Positions 17,997 to 28,624 of a DNA stretch of 64,000 bases are shown in pieces. A model generated the notes under the pieces. It was not told the DNA's origin. It searched no databases and saw nothing but the letters and a program-made list of their open reading frames with translations. The translations under genes were made by a program, and so were the position numbers. How positions within the stretch are numbered: the first letter of the stretch is position 1; the number at the start of each line of letters is the position of its first letter. Source of the DNA: Pseudomonas sp. gcc21 (lineage in GTDB: Bacteria; Pseudomonadota; Gammaproteobacteria; Pseudomonadales; Pseudomonadaceae); the NCBI RefSeq assembly GCF_012844345.1, contig NZ_CP051625.1:2480001-2544000 (forward strand), written 5' to 3'.

Positions 17997-18323
17997 GTAC
18001 TGCCCCTATTGATGACAAGTCGAGCATTAAAACAGTGGCCAATTGCAATTACGTGACAGGGCTTTGATTTAGAAAGAAACCCAGCCTTTGTCGGCGCGTC
18101 CGAACCCGGCCCGAGCCGCACGCCAACCAACCTCGCGCGGCCAGCCGCTCCCCGGGCGTGTAGTGCGCCTTGCGCTACACCAGCTCCGTGGAAACATCAA
18201 ACTGACGAAAAAAAACCGGTTTCAACCCAGACGACTTTTTTGCGCATACCTATATCGCGCCGTGTCGCCACGACGAATTTTTCCTACAATCGATGCCACC
18301 CCCACGCAGCCAACCGGTGACCT
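17997..18323. other. Intergenic region, no gene seen
   Basis: 327 bp between the divergent GGDEF-EAL and nitronate monooxygenase genes. It must hold both promoters. A small imperfect hairpin with arms GTGTAG (18158-18163) and CTACAC (18175-18180) lies in the middle; its role is unknown. No ORF with coding character was found. Confidence 0.5.
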
Positions 18324-19385
18324 ATGACTCAACGCGCAGACATCCTCAACTTTCTGAACATTCAACACCCGATTATCCAGGCACCGATGGTCGGCGTTTC
18401 AACGCCGGAGCTGGCGGCTGCGGTGTCCAACGCTGGCGCGCTGGGTTCGATTGGCTTAGGTGGCAGCAAGCCAGAACAGGCTCGCGAGCTGATCCAGAAA
18501 ACCCGTGCGCTGACCGATGCGCCGTTCAACGTCAATCTGTTTTGTCACCGCCCGCCGGTAGCCAGGCCGGAGGTCGAGAAAGCCTGGCTGGATTATCTGG
18601 CCCCGCTGTTTGCTGAATATGGCGCCGAGCCGCCCGCTTCCATTAGCGAGCCCTACCCCAGCTTTCTTGCGTCGGAGGATATGTTGAAGGTTCTGCTGGA
18701 AGAGCGCCCTGCCATTGCCAGCTTTCACTTCGGCTTGCCGCCGAACGATTGGATCGAGCAACTGAAAGACGCCGGAATCAAGACTTTTGCCTGCGTCACC
18801 ACAGCCGCCGAAGCCAGGCTGGCCGAGGCGGCGAAGGTCGACGCGCTGATTGCCCAGGGAGCCGAAGCTGGCGGACACCGAGGCGTTTTTGACCCGGAGG
18901 ATGACCAGCTGATCGGCACCTTCGCCCTGGTATCGGTACTGGCCGGGATGACCGATCTGCCGATTGTCGCCGCCGGTGGCATCATGAACGGCAGCAGTAT
19001 TGTCGCCGCGCTGAACCTGGGCGCCAGCGCTGTGCAGATGGGCACGGCGTTCGTATCCTGCCCGGAGTCCTCGGCCAACGAGCAATACCGGCAGGCGCTG
19101 CAAAGTGAACGCACCCAGCGGACTGCTATCAGCATGGATATTTCAGGTCGGCCAGCACGCGGAATGATCAACCGGATGTTCACGGAAGTTGGCGGCGCTA
19201 ACGCACCCACACGACCGGACTACCCCACCGCGTACGTCGCGACCAAAGCGCTGAGTACAGCGGCCAACAACCAGGGCGACTACGATTTTGCCGTGCAATG
19301 GGCGGGGCAAGGCGCTCCCTTGGCACGGGCCATGCCAGCGGCGGAGCTGGTCGAAGTGTTGGTGCGGGAGATGCAAACAGACTGA
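18324..19385 (+). CDS. Nitronate monooxygenase family flavoprotein
   Basis: 353 residues. It opens with [31 protein letters not shown], has SFHFGLPP and [23 protein letters not shown], the FMN-phosphate-binding [27 protein letters not shown] segment and the catalytic His in AEAGGHRG. These are the hallmarks of class I nitronate monooxygenase (2-nitropropane dioxygenase), an FMN-dependent TIM barrel that oxidises alkyl nitronates such as propionate 3-nitronate to carbonyl and nitrite. It stands alone with its own promoter. Related enoyl-reductase-like FMN proteins are the main alternative. Confidence 0.9.
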   Translation: MTQRADILNFLNIQHPIIQAPMVGVSTPELAAAVSNAGALGSIGLGGSKPEQARELIQKTRALTDAPFNVNLFCHRPPVARPEVEKAWLDYLAPLFAEYGAEPPASISEPYPSFLASEDMLKVLLEERPAIASFHFGLPPNDWIEQLKDAGIKTFACVTTAAEARLAEAAKVDALIAQGAEAGGHRGVFDPEDDQLIGTFALVSVLAGMTDLPIVAAGGIMNGSSIVAALNLGASAVQMGTAFVSCPESSANEQYRQALQSERTQRTAISMDISGRPARGMINRMFTEVGGANAPTRPDYPTAYVATKALSTAANNQGDYDFAVQWAGQGAPLARAMPAAELVEVLVREMQTD

Positions 19386-19522
19386 ACCATCCATGAGTGG
19401 AGCCGGAGTGCACGCTAGACGTCATTGCCGTTCTTGTTGAGAAGGGTTATCATTTACAGCTTATGGCTGGCCGAAATCCTTTTGTCGATGCGTGCCGGCC
19501 CTCTTCTTTCAGGAGACAGCCT

Positions 19523-19813
19523 ATGCTCAGCTCAATCAGCGAAGTCAGCACCGCCTCTGCCAGTACCAACCTCAAGAAACTGTGTCGCCACCTCAGTCAC
19601 AAGGTCGAGGTGACCTTCGACGACGCGCACGGCGAGGTCCTATTCCCCTTCGGCAGCAAAGGATTACTGGATGCGACCAACGGGCTGCTGCGGATGACAA
19701 TCGAAGCAAACGACCAGGAAGCGCTCGACCGCACTGAACAGGTCATGGCCGACCATCTGGTGCGCTTTGCGTCCCGGGAAACGCTGGTTGTGCAGTGGCA
19801 GCGTCAGAACTGA
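19523..19813 (+). CDS. DUF2218 family small protein
   Basis: 96 residues from ATG 19523, chosen because AGGAG is at 19511-19515; the frame is open upstream but without coding character. The core LCRHLSHKVEVTFDDAHGEV and the ending LVVQWQRQN match the small DUF2218 proteins, often annotated without function beside siderophore or metal genes. It ends 10 bp before the convergent cobS stop. No catalytic motif is visible; the family fold is alpha/beta. Function unknown. Confidence 0.8.
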   Translation: MLSSISEVSTASASTNLKKLCRHLSHKVEVTFDDAHGEVLFPFGSKGLLDATNGLLRMTIEANDQEALDRTEQVMADHLVRFASRETLVVQWQRQN

Positions 19814-19823
19814 GCCGACTCGT

Positions 19824-20564
19824 TCATAATCCAAAGGGCCCGTTGGCCCACACCAGAGCCACCAGCGCCAGCGCCTCACCCAGCTCGACCAGAGCGCCGG
19901 CGGTATCACCGGTAGTCCCGCCGATGCGCCGTTTGAGGAGAGCGCGGTAGATCACAGCGAACAACAACACCACGACCAGCCAGGTGAATCCACCGATGAT
20001 CAGCATGGCGAAGCCGTGGACGAAGAGCACCGCCGGCAGCCAGCCACGCGGCATGTGCTCGTATATGGATTCCCCCAGGCCGCCGGGGCGCACATAGGGA
20101 GTGGTCTGCAACAGTGCCGGCAATAGCCAGCGCCCTATCCAGGGCGCTACCAGCAGCACCCACCAGAGATTGGATTCGATAACGGTGATCAGCGCTGCGT
20201 ACTTCACCAGCAGAACCAGCAATAGCGCCAATACACCCATCGGACCGCAATTAGGGTCCTTCATGATTGCCAGGGTGCGTTCGCGATCACCGCGCCCACC
20301 CACCCAGGCATCAGCAGTGTCGGCCAACCCGTCCAGATGCAGCCCACCGGTAATCAGCACCCAGAAACTCAGCAGCAGGGCTGCCTGCAAGGCAATCGGC
20401 AAGTCTGCGAGCAGCCACTGCAGCACAATCAACAGCAAGCCGATGACCAGCCCCACCACCGGATACCAGAGCAGCGAGGCCCCCGATTCTTCCCCCTGCG
20501 GCGGCCGTCGCAGCCGGATCGGCAGGATGGTCAAAAATTGCAGGGCGATCATCATTGGGGTCAT
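19824..20564 (-). CDS. cobS: Adenosylcobinamide-GDP ribazoletransferase (cobalamin synthase)
   Basis: 246 residues, polytopic inner-membrane enzyme that joins adenosylcobinamide-GDP to alpha-ribazole (phosphate) in the last assembly step of cobalamin. The N-terminal LQFLTILPIRL, the GGLHLDGLADTADAWVGG signature with its metal-binding acidic residues, and MKDPNCGPMGVLALLLVLL are diagnostic. Length is normal. It is the last gene of the B12 operon, 22 bp after cobC, and is convergent with the DUF2218 gene. Confidence 0.96.
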   Translation of the reverse strand: MTPMMIALQFLTILPIRLRRPPQGEESGASLLWYPVVGLVIGLLLIVLQWLLADLPIALQAALLLSFWVLITGGLHLDGLADTADAWVGGRGDRERTLAIMKDPNCGPMGVLALLLVLLVKYAALITVIESNLWWVLLVAPWIGRWLLPALLQTTPYVRPGGLGESIYEHMPRGWLPAVLFVHGFAMLIIGGFTWLVVVLLFAVIYRALLKRRIGGTTGDTAGALVELGEALALVALVWANGPFGL

Positions 20565-20586
20565 GCGGAACTCTCCGTAACGCGGG

Positions 20587-21126
20587 TCAACAGGTGTAGC
20601 GGATCAACTGGCCGTGGCTTACCTCAACCTGTAACAGGTCACGATCCGGCAATGACCGGGCCCGGGCCAGCAACAGACGCATGACACCGGCATGGCTGAC
20701 GATCAGAACACGCCGGCCAGCATACGCGTCTTGCAACCCGGCCATGGCGTTCAGTACCCGTAGCCTGAACGCTGCAACCGGCTCTCCGCCCGGGGGCGTG
20801 AAGGCGTAGGGATCATCCCAGAAACGTGCCAGCAAATCTGCCTGATCCTGCATCAGATCTCGTGGGTGTCGCCCCTCCCATTCGCCGAAGTGCAGCTCGC
20901 GCAAGTCAGGTTGGATATCCCATGCGACTCCCCGTTGCTGCGCCAGTTCGGCAGCGAACCTTGCGCAGCGCTGCAAAGGCGAGCTGACGATCAGATCCCA
21001 CTTGAGGTTTTCGCGAACCGCCTGGCGCATCTGCTCCCAGCCGGTCTCGGTCAGTGCATCATCCAGACTGCCGCGGAAGCCACCGCCGGATTCGGTTTCG
21101 CCGTGGCGCAGCAGATCGACAATCAT
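20587..21126 (-). CDS. cobC: Alpha-ribazole phosphatase (histidine phosphatase family)
   Basis: 179 residues with the RHGE phosphatase motif in [13 protein letters not shown], a second Arg in [11 protein letters not shown] and the catalytic His in [12 protein letters not shown]. It removes the 5' phosphate of alpha-ribazole phosphate or of adenosylcobalamin 5'-phosphate in nucleotide-loop assembly. General phosphoglycerate mutase-like phosphatases look similar, but the position between cobT and cobS settles the role. Its start overlaps the cobT stop by 4 bp. Confidence 0.92.
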   Translation of the reverse strand: MIVDLLRHGETESGGGFRGSLDDALTETGWEQMRQAVRENLKWDLIVSSPLQRCARFAAELAQQRGVAWDIQPDLRELHFGEWEGRHPRDLMQDQADLLARFWDDPYAFTPPGGEPVAAFRLRVLNAMAGLQDAYAGRRVLIVSHAGVMRLLLARARSLPDRDLLQVEVSHGQLIRYTC

Positions 21127-22184
21127 GCCTTGGTGCTTCCGGAAACCGCCGCCTCGTCGAAGGTGGTCATTTCATTGTGCAGGGTGCAAGCCAGCCGCAG
21201 CAGCGGTATCGCCATGGCCGCGCCACTGGCCTCACCCAGGCGCATGCCCAATTGAAGCAGCGGCCGTGCATCAAGGGCAGTCAGCAATACCGCATGGCCC
21301 GGTTCTGCGCTTTGATGGGCAAACAGCAACCAGGGCCGGCACGATGGGTTGAGGCGTACCGCGCATAGAGCCGCGACCGTGCAGATATAGCCATCCACCA
21401 ATACCGGCACGCCGTACTGCGAGGCCGCGATATAGGCACCGACCAACGCTGCGATTTCCAGCCCGCCAACACAGGCCAGCGCATCGAAGGGATCGGCTAG
21501 CCGCGCCGCATGCAGCTGCAATCCACGCTCGATCACTTCGAGCTTATGCGCCACGCCCACAACGTCGAGACCGGTCCCTGCGCCGACCAGTTGCTGCGGC
21601 GCAATGTCAAGCAACGCACTGGCAAGAGCGCAGGCGCTGGTGGTATTGCCGATGCCCATCTCCCCGGCAATGTACAGATCGCAACAGCCACCAATAGCCG
21701 CTTCCACCAGCGCGTCTCTGCCGACATTCAATGCCTGCTGACATTGCGCTGTGGTCATGGCCACCCCACGGGTGAAGTTGGCCGTGCCGGGGGCGATGTG
21801 ACGCTGGGTTACGCCAGGCGGGGGCTTTATCGGCTGCGCCAGGCCCAGGTCATAAACCCGTAACTGGGCATCCAGCGCGCGGGAAAGCACAGCGATCGCC
21901 GCGCCGCCCCCTGCGAAGTTATGCAGCATCTGGCCGGTAACAGCCTGGGGAAAAGCCGACACGCCCTCCTCCACCACGCCATGGTCGCCGGCAAAGATAT
22001 CGATACACGGATAGTCGATCGCCGGGCGCGAACGACTCTGCAATGCGGCCAGCGTAACGGCCAGCTCCTCAAGCAGGCCCAGCGAGCCGGGGGGCTTGGT
22101 CAACTGGCTTTGACGCGCCAGGCTCTGCTGCTGGACCTGCACATTCACATGCTGAGCGTCGCGTTGCCACCATATCTCAGTCAT
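21123..22184 (-). CDS. cobT: Nicotinate-nucleotide--dimethylbenzimidazole phosphoribosyltransferase
   Basis: 353 residues. It transfers phosphoribose from nicotinate mononucleotide to 5,6-dimethylbenzimidazole, giving alpha-ribazole phosphate. Recognisable segments are [56 protein letters not shown] and the C-terminal [13 protein letters not shown] carrying the catalytic Glu. Full length. It overlaps cobU by 8 bp and cobC by 4 bp, so translation is probably coupled. bluB, which makes its base substrate, lies in the same operon. Confidence 0.97.
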   Translation of the reverse strand: MTEIWWQRDAQHVNVQVQQQSLARQSQLTKPPGSLGLLEELAVTLAALQSRSRPAIDYPCIDIFAGDHGVVEEGVSAFPQAVTGQMLHNFAGGGAAIAVLSRALDAQLRVYDLGLAQPIKPPPGVTQRHIAPGTANFTRGVAMTTAQCQQALNVGRDALVEAAIGGCCDLYIAGEMGIGNTTSACALASALLDIAPQQLVGAGTGLDVVGVAHKLEVIERGLQLHAARLADPFDALACVGGLEIAALVGAYIAASQYGVPVLVDGYICTVAALCAVRLNPSCRPWLLFAHQSAEPGHAVLLTALDARPLLQLGMRLGEASGAAMAIPLLRLACTLHNEMTTFDEAAVSGSTKA

Positions 22185-22701
22185 GGCTTTTCCCCTTCAG
22201 CGTCATCGGCAAACCGGCCACACAGAAGGTCACCCTATCGCTCAATTGCGCCAGACTCTGATGCAACCAGCCGGCGGCATCAACATAGCGGCGGGTCAGC
22301 TCACCCATTGGCACCACGCCGAGCCCTGTTTCGTTACTCACCAGAATGACCTGTCCGGTCAACCCGGGGAGAATATCGAGCAGTTGCTGTTGTTCATTGG
22401 CCATGCGCTGCGGATCCGGGTCCAGCAACAGGTTGGTCAGCCAGAGCGTCAGGCAATCGACCAGCACGCACTGGTCGCTGGCGCAGGCGCGGCGCAACAC
22501 ATCAGCCAGTGCCAATGGCTCTTCAACCAACGCCCATTCCGCAGGGCGCTGCTGCTGATGCATGGCGATGCGCTCGACCATGGATGCGTCCAGTGCCTGA
22601 CTGGTAGCGATGTAGGTAACGGGCAGGCCGGACGCGCGGGCGCGCTGTTCAGCCAGCCGGCTTTTGCCCGAGCGGGCGCCGCCGAGTATCAGCTCAATCA
22701 A
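22177..22701 (-). CDS. cobU: Bifunctional adenosylcobinamide kinase/guanylyltransferase
   Basis: 174 residues with P-loop [15 protein letters not shown] at the very start, and the family segments [19 protein letters not shown] and [14 protein letters not shown]. It phosphorylates adenosylcobinamide and transfers GMP from GTP to give adenosylcobinamide-GDP, the substrate of CobS. Called cobP in the Pseudomonas denitrificans naming. Overlaps cobQ by 4 bp and cobT by 8 bp. Confidence 0.95.
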   Translation of the reverse strand: MIELILGGARSGKSRLAEQRARASGLPVTYIATSQALDASMVERIAMHQQQRPAEWALVEEPLALADVLRRACASDQCVLVDCLTLWLTNLLLDPDPQRMANEQQQLLDILPGLTGQVILVSNETGLGVVPMGELTRRYVDAAGWLHQSLAQLSDRVTFCVAGLPMTLKGKSHD

Positions 22702-24155
22702 GGATGTATTCCTAACAAGACATCAAGTCTTTCGGTGTCGAGATGGTTCTGGACCAGATCGGCGAGGCGGTCGATGTCGCGTGCTCGCAAGGCCGCGTAA
22801 TCCTGTATTACCGGCGCATCGAGACCGGCCCATTGCAAAAGCGCGCGGCTGGCGTCGGGTGACTCAAACAGACCGTGCAAATAGGTGCCGGCAATGAGCT
22901 GATCAGCGCTGCGCGCGCCGTCGAGTCTTCCACCCTCGAGCTTAACCAGAGGCGAATCCAGAGCCGGGCCGGTGCTCACGCCGGCGTGTATTTCATAACC
23001 GCGTACGGTCGCCTGACCGAGCGTCAGATGTCCGCTCACTTGCGCCAGGCGCTTGTTCGCGTACAGAGTCGTGCTGAAATCCAGCAGTCCCAAACCGTCG
23101 GCGCTGCCGGGCGGCCCCTCCAGCCCCAGCGGATCATGGATCTGCGCGCCGAGCATCTGAAAGCCACCGCAGATGCCTAGAAGCCGACCGCCATAGCGGA
23201 GATGCCGTTTGATTGCGCTGTCCCAGCCCTGCTCACGCAAGATTTCGAGATCAGCCCGAACGCTCTTGGAGCCCGGCAGTATGATCAGATCGGCTGCCGG
23301 AATCGGCTCCCCAGCACACACCAGTTGCAAGTCGACCTGCGGATGCAGGCGCAGCGGATCGAAGTCGGTGTGATTGCTCATCCGTGGCAGCACCGGCACC
23401 ACCACCTTGAGCGTGTGTTCGCATTTGTCCGGTTGCCGGGCATTGATGGCGTCTTCTGCTTCGAGATGCAGATCATGCAGGTAGGGCAATACGCCCAGCA
23501 CCGCAATGCCAGTGCGCTGCTCCAGCCAGTCGATACCGGGTTGCAGCAGCGTAATATCCCCACGGAATCGATTGATCACGAAGCCCTTTACCCGCGCACG
23601 CTCACTCGGCGATAACAGCTCGAGCGTACCCACCAGATGGGCGAACACACCGCCCTTGTCGATATCGGCAATCAGCAGCACCGGACAATCCACCGCTTCG
23701 GCAAAGCCCATATTGGCGATATCGCCCTCGCGCAGATTGATTTCGGCCGGTGAGCCGGCACCTTCGACCATCACCACTCGATACTGGCTGGCGAGCCGAA
23801 CATGTGAGTTGAGCACCGCCTGCATGGCTGTGGTTTTGTAGGCGTGGTATTCAATTGCATCCATGCAGCCGACCGCCTGACCCTGAATGATGACCTGCGC
23901 GCCGACATCGGTGTTGGGCTTGAGCAGCACCGGATTCATGTCGGTGTGCGGAGCCAGCCCTGCGGCTTCAGCCTGCACCGCCTGGGCGCGGCCGATCTCG
24001 CCACCGTCGACCGTTACCGCCGAATTGAGCGCCATGTTCTGTGGCTTGAACGGCGCGACCTTGATATCGCGCCGAGCCAGCCATCGACACAACGCCGTCA
24101 CCAGCGTGCTCTTGCCGGCATCCGAGGTGGTGCCCTGGACCATTAACGTGGGCAT
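22698..24155 (-). CDS. cobQ: Cobyric acid synthase
   Basis: 485 residues. An N-terminal dethiobiotin-synthetase-like ATPase domain ([20 protein letters not shown]) is joined to a C-terminal class I glutamine amidotransferase domain with nucleophile Cys in [11 protein letters not shown] and the catalytic His in [10 protein letters not shown]. It amidates carboxylates b, d, e and g of adenosylcobyrinic acid a,c-diamide using glutamine and ATP. Length is normal. It overlaps the Thr-P decarboxylase gene by 13 bp and cobU by 4 bp. Confidence 0.97.
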   Translation of the reverse strand: MPTLMVQGTTSDAGKSTLVTALCRWLARRDIKVAPFKPQNMALNSAVTVDGGEIGRAQAVQAEAAGLAPHTDMNPVLLKPNTDVGAQVIIQGQAVGCMDAIEYHAYKTTAMQAVLNSHVRLASQYRVVMVEGAGSPAEINLREGDIANMGFAEAVDCPVLLIADIDKGGVFAHLVGTLELLSPSERARVKGFVINRFRGDITLLQPGIDWLEQRTGIAVLGVLPYLHDLHLEAEDAINARQPDKCEHTLKVVVPVLPRMSNHTDFDPLRLHPQVDLQLVCAGEPIPAADLIILPGSKSVRADLEILREQGWDSAIKRHLRYGGRLLGICGGFQMLGAQIHDPLGLEGPPGSADGLGLLDFSTTLYANKRLAQVSGHLTLGQATVRGYEIHAGVSTGPALDSPLVKLEGGRLDGARSADQLIAGTYLHGLFESPDASRALLQWAGLDAPVIQDYAALRARDIDRLADLVQNHLDTERLDVLLGIHP

Positions 24156-25144
24156 CTCATCTCCGGGGAAAGTTGTGCCAGTGCAGATTCGAATCGTCTC
24201 CAGCCGGCCTCACTACCCGGCAGGCCGATGCGCAGTGCCGACAGCTGATCGAACGGCCGCGTCAGTATTCCTTGTTCGGCCAACGCCTGATGCAGCGCAG
24301 CAGCCCGGATATGCGGTATCCATTGAAATAATGCGCAGCCGCCCTGCGGTGCCAACCCATATGCAGTGAGCAAGCTCGCAAGGCGCTGGCTATCGGTATG
24401 CATCTGCTCGCGCCAGATTCTTTGGGTTGGTTTGTCTGCCAGCGCATGCCGCCCGACATGCCGAGCCGGCCCGCTGATGTTCCAGGGGCCTAATATCTCT
24501 GCGAGGCAAACAAGCAGCGATTGTTCGGCCAGCACAAAGCCCAGCCGCGCGCCGCCCAGCCCGAAAAACTTGCCCAGCGAGCGCAGCACAATCAGGCCGG
24601 GTGCGCTGGTGTAGGGCGCCAGACTGATTTCCGGGGTGGGATCTATGAAAGCTTCGTCCACGATCAGGCCGCCACCACGGCTGGCCAGTCGTACGTGCCA
24701 GTCCAATAATTGCTCCGGCGCAAAAAGACGGCCGGTCGGATTGTTCGGGTTGACCACCACCAGCACGTCGATATGGTCGAGCACCTCTTCGACCTCGTCA
24801 TCGGCCAGAGCCAGTGGTGCAAACCCAGCGCGTCGCCAGGCATGGTGATGCTCGGCATAGCACGGCTCGACCAAGCCAACCCGCCGTCCCGGAAATAACG
24901 CCGGCAACGCCTGAATAGCCGCCTGGGAGCCGGCTATGGGGAGCAGGCTCTCGGCCTGATAATAATCGCGTGCAGCCTGCTCGAGACCGTCATCGCTCTC
25001 CGGGAGACGCTGCCATGCCTCAGCGGGTATCGAGGGCAACGGCCAGCTGTAGGGTGCCAGTCCAGTGGAGAGATCCAGCCAGTCATCCATTGGAATGCCA
25101 TAGGTGATGGCTGCCTGACGCAGGCGCCCGCCGTGTTCAAGCAA
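24143..25144 (-). CDS. cobD: L-threonine-O-3-phosphate decarboxylase
   Basis: 333-residue class I PLP enzyme that makes (R)-1-aminopropan-2-yl phosphate, the linker between the corrin and the nucleotide loop. It begins [31 protein letters not shown], has [13 protein letters not shown], the DEAFID PLP contact and the Schiff-base Lys in [17 protein letters not shown]. Named cobC in P. denitrificans nomenclature. It overlaps cbiB by 8 bp; the two enzymes act consecutively. Confidence 0.94.
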   Translation of the reverse strand: MLEHGGRLRQAAITYGIPMDDWLDLSTGLAPYSWPLPSIPAEAWQRLPESDDGLEQAARDYYQAESLLPIAGSQAAIQALPALFPGRRVGLVEPCYAEHHHAWRRAGFAPLALADDEVEEVLDHIDVLVVVNPNNPTGRLFAPEQLLDWHVRLASRGGGLIVDEAFIDPTPEISLAPYTSAPGLIVLRSLGKFFGLGGARLGFVLAEQSLLVCLAEILGPWNISGPARHVGRHALADKPTQRIWREQMHTDSQRLASLLTAYGLAPQGGCALFQWIPHIRAAALHQALAEQGILTRPFDQLSALRIGLPGSEAGWRRFESALAQLSPEMRCPR

Positions 25145-26045
25145 GGTTCAATCCCCATAATGCCAGTGCGATCAGCACCCATAACACGACGCCGCAGCGC
25201 ACCAGGCGCATTGCCCGAAAAATATCTACCGCACCGGGTGCCGGCCCGGCGCCGAGTAGAGGACGTTCATGCAAGACGCCGCCGTAAATCGCGGGCCCGC
25301 CTAGTTGCACACTCAATGCGCCCGCACCTGCGGCCATGACCGGACCGGCATTGGGACTGTCCCAGCGTGGTGCCTGCTCGCGCCAGCAGCGCAGCGCTAG
25401 CCGGGTCTTACCACACAGGGCATAGGTCAGCGCGACCAGCCGCGCCGGGACAAAATTCAACACATCGTCAATCCGCGCCGCGGCCCAGCCGAACTGCTGA
25501 TAACGCGGATTGCGGTAGCCCCACATCGCATCGAGGGTATTGGCCAGTCGATACACCACCACCCCCGGTGCGCCCAGCACGGCAAACCAGAACAAGGCAG
25601 CAAAGACTGCATCGCTGCCATTTTCCAGAACCGACTCGGTGGTCGCTGCCGCCACGGCGGTTTCATCAAGCCCGCTAGTATTACGGCTGACGATCCGGCC
25701 AACGCATTCACGGGCGGCGTGAAGATCGCCCGTGGCCAAGGCGCGCACGACCGGTAACGCATGCTCGGACAGGCTACGCAACCCTATGGCCAGATACAGC
25801 AGTAACAGCTCGACCAGCCAGCCGATATCGGGAATCAGGCTGAGTAGCCAGGCCATCAGCGTGAGTGGCAATACCGCTAACGTCCAGGCGAAACACCCAG
25901 CCAAACGCTTCGATGTGCCGCGATTGAAGCGCCGTTCGAGGATGGATGCAAAAGCGCCAAACCCGACCAGCGGATGCCAGCGCCGGGGCTCGCCGAGCAA
26001 CTGATCCAGCAGCAGCGCGGCCAGCATGATCGGCGCCATCAGCAC
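25137..26045 (-). CDS. cbiB: Adenosylcobinamide-phosphate synthase
   Basis: 302-residue integral membrane enzyme attaching aminopropanol phosphate to adenosylcobyric acid. The diagnostic N-terminus [19 protein letters not shown], the [14 protein letters not shown] segment and [13 protein letters not shown] near the C-terminus are present. The first codon of the open frame is GTG 26045 and an ATG two codons later (26039) is an equally good start. The gap of 34 bp to bluB is one of the few spaces in the operon. Also called cobD in Pseudomonas. Confidence 0.95.
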   Translation of the reverse strand: MLMAPIMLAALLLDQLLGEPRRWHPLVGFGAFASILERRFNRGTSKRLAGCFAWTLAVLPLTLMAWLLSLIPDIGWLVELLLLYLAIGLRSLSEHALPVVRALATGDLHAARECVGRIVSRNTSGLDETAVAAATTESVLENGSDAVFAALFWFAVLGAPGVVVYRLANTLDAMWGYRNPRYQQFGWAAARIDDVLNFVPARLVALTYALCGKTRLALRCWREQAPRWDSPNAGPVMAAGAGALSVQLGGPAIYGGVLHERPLLGAGPAPGAVDIFRAMRLVRCGVVLWVLIALALWGLNLA

Positions 26046-26079
26046 ATCCGCTCACAGCCAGGCATGTGTCGGGGCTGTG

Positions 26080-26727
26080 TCATGACTGGCCCCAACGGTC
26101 GGTGAATACCAGCTCATCCAACGGCCTACCCTGCGTCCATCCCAGCTCCTCCAGCATGGGGCGCGCGTAAAACGCATCGACCGGGCCCAGACAGAGCACC
26201 GCCACGGGCCGTGCGCCAGCAGGTATGTTCAACAATCGCGCCAGTGCCAGCGGATCGAACAGCGACACCCAGCCCATGCCCAAGCCTTCGGCGCGGGCGG
26301 CCAGCCACATATTCTGAATGGCGCAGGACAGCGAGGCCAGATCCATCTCCGGCAAGGTACGGCGGCCGAACACATGCGCTTCCCGGCCTTCCGGCAGCGC
26401 CGCAACCAACAGCTCGGCGCATTCGAGAATGCCTTCCACCTTGAGCCGCATAAAATCATCGCTGCGCTCACCCAGCGCTTCGGCAGTCAGACGGCGCTCG
26501 GCGTCAACCAGGCCATGAATGACCCGCCGCACAGCGAGATCCAGCACCCGGACAAATCGCCAGGGCTGCATCAGACCAACACTGGGCGCCTGATGCGCTG
26601 CCTGGAGCAGACGCGCCAGCTGTTCCGGCGCAACGCTGCCGCCGCTGAAGTGGCGCATGTCCCGACGCTCGCGGATGGCGCGATAAACCGCCTCGCGCTC
26701 GGCGGCAGAAAACGCCTGGCTATTCAT
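26080..26727 (-). CDS. bluB: 5,6-Dimethylbenzimidazole synthase
   Basis: 215 residues from ATG 26727 (MNSQAFSAAEREAVYRAIRERRDMRHF). The start is set by the ATGA overlap with the upstream cobB stop; a longer frame exists but lies inside cobB. This nitroreductase-fold enzyme cannibalises reduced FMN with oxygen to form DMB. Family features: RRDMRHFSGG, QAPSVGLMQPWRFV, AEGLGMGWVSLFDP and a C-terminal DRWG. Its presence implies aerobic synthesis of true cobalamin rather than pseudocobalamin. Confidence 0.95.
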   Translation of the reverse strand: MNSQAFSAAEREAVYRAIRERRDMRHFSGGSVAPEQLARLLQAAHQAPSVGLMQPWRFVRVLDLAVRRVIHGLVDAERRLTAEALGERSDDFMRLKVEGILECAELLVAALPEGREAHVFGRRTLPEMDLASLSCAIQNMWLAARAEGLGMGWVSLFDPLALARLLNIPAGARPVAVLCLGPVDAFYARPMLEELGWTQGRPLDELVFTDRWGQS

Positions 26728-28016
26728 GGCCGAAACAACGCTGCCGCGGCGTTGGGATCGCTTGGCAGATACAGATGGATATAGGACGCCGTCAGCCGCC
26801 CTACGCGGTAGACCGCTTCGGCGGTGCGCCGGTAGTTCGGGCATTCGCCACGCGCCAGCGGCTCCAACGCACAATCCAGCGAGGAATGGTGAAAGGTATG
26901 ACCGCGCAACACGCCCTCTGGAAACGCAACCTGCTGCAGGGCCAGCGCGGCGAGGCACTTTTGCATGACTGCCTGCGCAGGCAGCAACCCGACCAGCTCG
27001 GCTGATAGACCTTCGGCATCGGTCAGCGTCTCACAGAGATAGAGCATCCCGCCGCACTCAGCCAGCATCGGCTTGCCGGCGCGGTGATGACGGCGGATCG
27101 CCTCCGCCAGCTCAGTGTTAGCCGACAGCTGCTGCAGATGCAGCTCCGGGTAACCGCCGGGCAGATACAGGCTATCAACATCGGGCAGCACGCTGTCGGC
27201 CAGCGGCGAAAAGAACACCAGCTCGGCGCCCATACGCTTCAGTAGATCGAGGTTGGTCTGATACAGAAACGCAAAGGCTGCATCGCGGGCGACGCCGATA
27301 CGCACACCGGCGAGCAGCGGCTCCAGCTCTGCAACCGGCTCGCCTGCGAAGCGAACCGCCTCGGGCAACCGCGCACCTGCGCTGGCTTCCAACGCGTCCG
27401 CAGCGGCATCGAGGCGAACGTCAATGTCATCCACCTCGTCAGCCTGAACCAGACCCAGATGCCGGCTGGGCAACGCCAGCGCCGCATCGCGTAGTAAGGC
27501 GCCGTACCAGTGCATACCCTGGGGCAGACAGTCGCGCAGGATTTCAGCATGGCGGGTGCTGCCAAGCTTGTTTGCCAACACGCCGGCAAAGGGCAGATCG
27601 GGCTGGTAATGCGCCAGTCCGTGGGCCATGGCACCGAAGGTCTGCGCCATGCCGGAACCGTCAATAACCCCGAGAATCGGCACGCCAAAACGGCGCGCCA
27701 GATCCGCCGCCGAGGGCGTGCCATCGAACAACCCCATCACGCCTTCAATCAGGATCAGGTCGGCATCGCCCGCCGCCTGCCACAGCAATTGACGGCTATC
27801 GGCCTCCCCGGTCATCCACAGATCAAGCTGGTATACCGGGCGACCACTGGCGCGTTGCAGGATCATCGGATCGAGGAAATCCGGGCCGCATTTGAATACC
27901 TGTACACGTCGCCTCTGCCGGCTATGCATCCTTGCCAGCGCCGCAGTAATAGTGGTTTTGCCCTGGCCCGAGGCAGGTGCGGCGATCAACAAGGCCGGGC
28001 AGGAACGGGTATTCAA
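26724..28016 (-). CDS. cobB: Cobyrinic acid a,c-diamide synthase
   Basis: 430 residues, CbiA/CobB family. P-loop region LIAAPASGQGKTTITAALAR at the N-terminus, CGPDFLDPMIL substrate loop, and a C-terminal glutamine amidotransferase domain with Cys in MLAECGGMLYL and the His in ASYIHLY. It amidates carboxylates a and c using Gln and ATP. The acceptor is hydrogenobyrinic acid in the aerobic pathway, which fits the BluB-containing operon. Overlaps cobO and bluB by 4 bp each. Confidence 0.95.
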   Translation of the reverse strand: MNTRSCPALLIAAPASGQGKTTITAALARMHSRQRRRVQVFKCGPDFLDPMILQRASGRPVYQLDLWMTGEADSRQLLWQAAGDADLILIEGVMGLFDGTPSAADLARRFGVPILGVIDGSGMAQTFGAMAHGLAHYQPDLPFAGVLANKLGSTRHAEILRDCLPQGMHWYGALLRDAALALPSRHLGLVQADEVDDIDVRLDAAADALEASAGARLPEAVRFAGEPVAELEPLLAGVRIGVARDAAFAFLYQTNLDLLKRMGAELVFFSPLADSVLPDVDSLYLPGGYPELHLQQLSANTELAEAIRRHHRAGKPMLAECGGMLYLCETLTDAEGLSAELVGLLPAQAVMQKCLAALALQQVAFPEGVLRGHTFHHSSLDCALEPLARGECPNYRRTAEAVYRVGRLTASYIHLYLPSDPNAAAALFRP

Positions 28017-28624
28017 AATTCGATCCCCTGCTGCGCCTTGATGCCGGATTTGAAGGCATGCTTGACCATGCCCATCTCGGTCACCGTATCCGCTGCTTCA
28101 ACCAACTCATCCGGCGCGCCGCGGCCGGTCACCACCACATGCTGATGCATCGGCCGCGAGGCGATATCGCGCAGCACCTGCTCAAGATCCAGATAGCGGT
28201 ACTTGAGCGCGATATTCAACTCATCCAGCACCACCAGGCCCACCGCCGGATCACTCATCAACTCGACCGCCACCTCCCAGGCAGCGTGCGCCTTGGCGAT
28301 ATCGTCCTGGCGGTCCTGGGTCTCCCAGGTGAAGCCGGAGCCCATCACGTGGTAGCGCACCTCATCAGGAAAACGCCGGAAGAAGGTCTCCTCCCCGGTG
28401 CTGCTCGAGCCCTTGATGAACTGCACGATGCCGACCTGCATGCCATGGCCCAAAGCCCGCGCCGCCATGCCGAAGGCAGAGCTGCTTTTGCCCTTGCCGT
28501 TGCCGGTCAGCACCAGCAGCAGGCCGTGTTCGTCCTGCGCCTGGGCGATTTTTTCGTCCATCAGCGCCTTCTTGCGTTGCATGCGCAGGCGATGGCGCTC
28601 GTCGCGGCCGGGAATCTCGCTCAT
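28013..28624 (-). CDS. cobO: Cob(I)yrinic acid a,c-diamide adenosyltransferase
   Basis: 203 residues, CobA/CobO type P-loop enzyme (LLVLTGNGKGKSSSAFGMA) that adds the 5'-deoxyadenosyl group to cobalt. MQVGIVQFIKGS and VVLDELNIALKYRYLDLE are diagnostic; the C-terminus AFKSGIKAQQGIEF is the family ending. Length is normal. It overlaps both neighbours by 4 bp. Confidence 0.96.
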   Translation of the reverse strand: MSEIPGRDERHRLRMQRKKALMDEKIAQAQDEHGLLLVLTGNGKGKSSSAFGMAARALGHGMQVGIVQFIKGSSSTGEETFFRRFPDEVRYHVMGSGFTWETQDRQDDIAKAHAAWEVAVELMSDPAVGLVVLDELNIALKYRYLDLEQVLRDIASRPMHQHVVVTGRGAPDELVEAADTVTEMGMVKHAFKSGIKAQQGIEF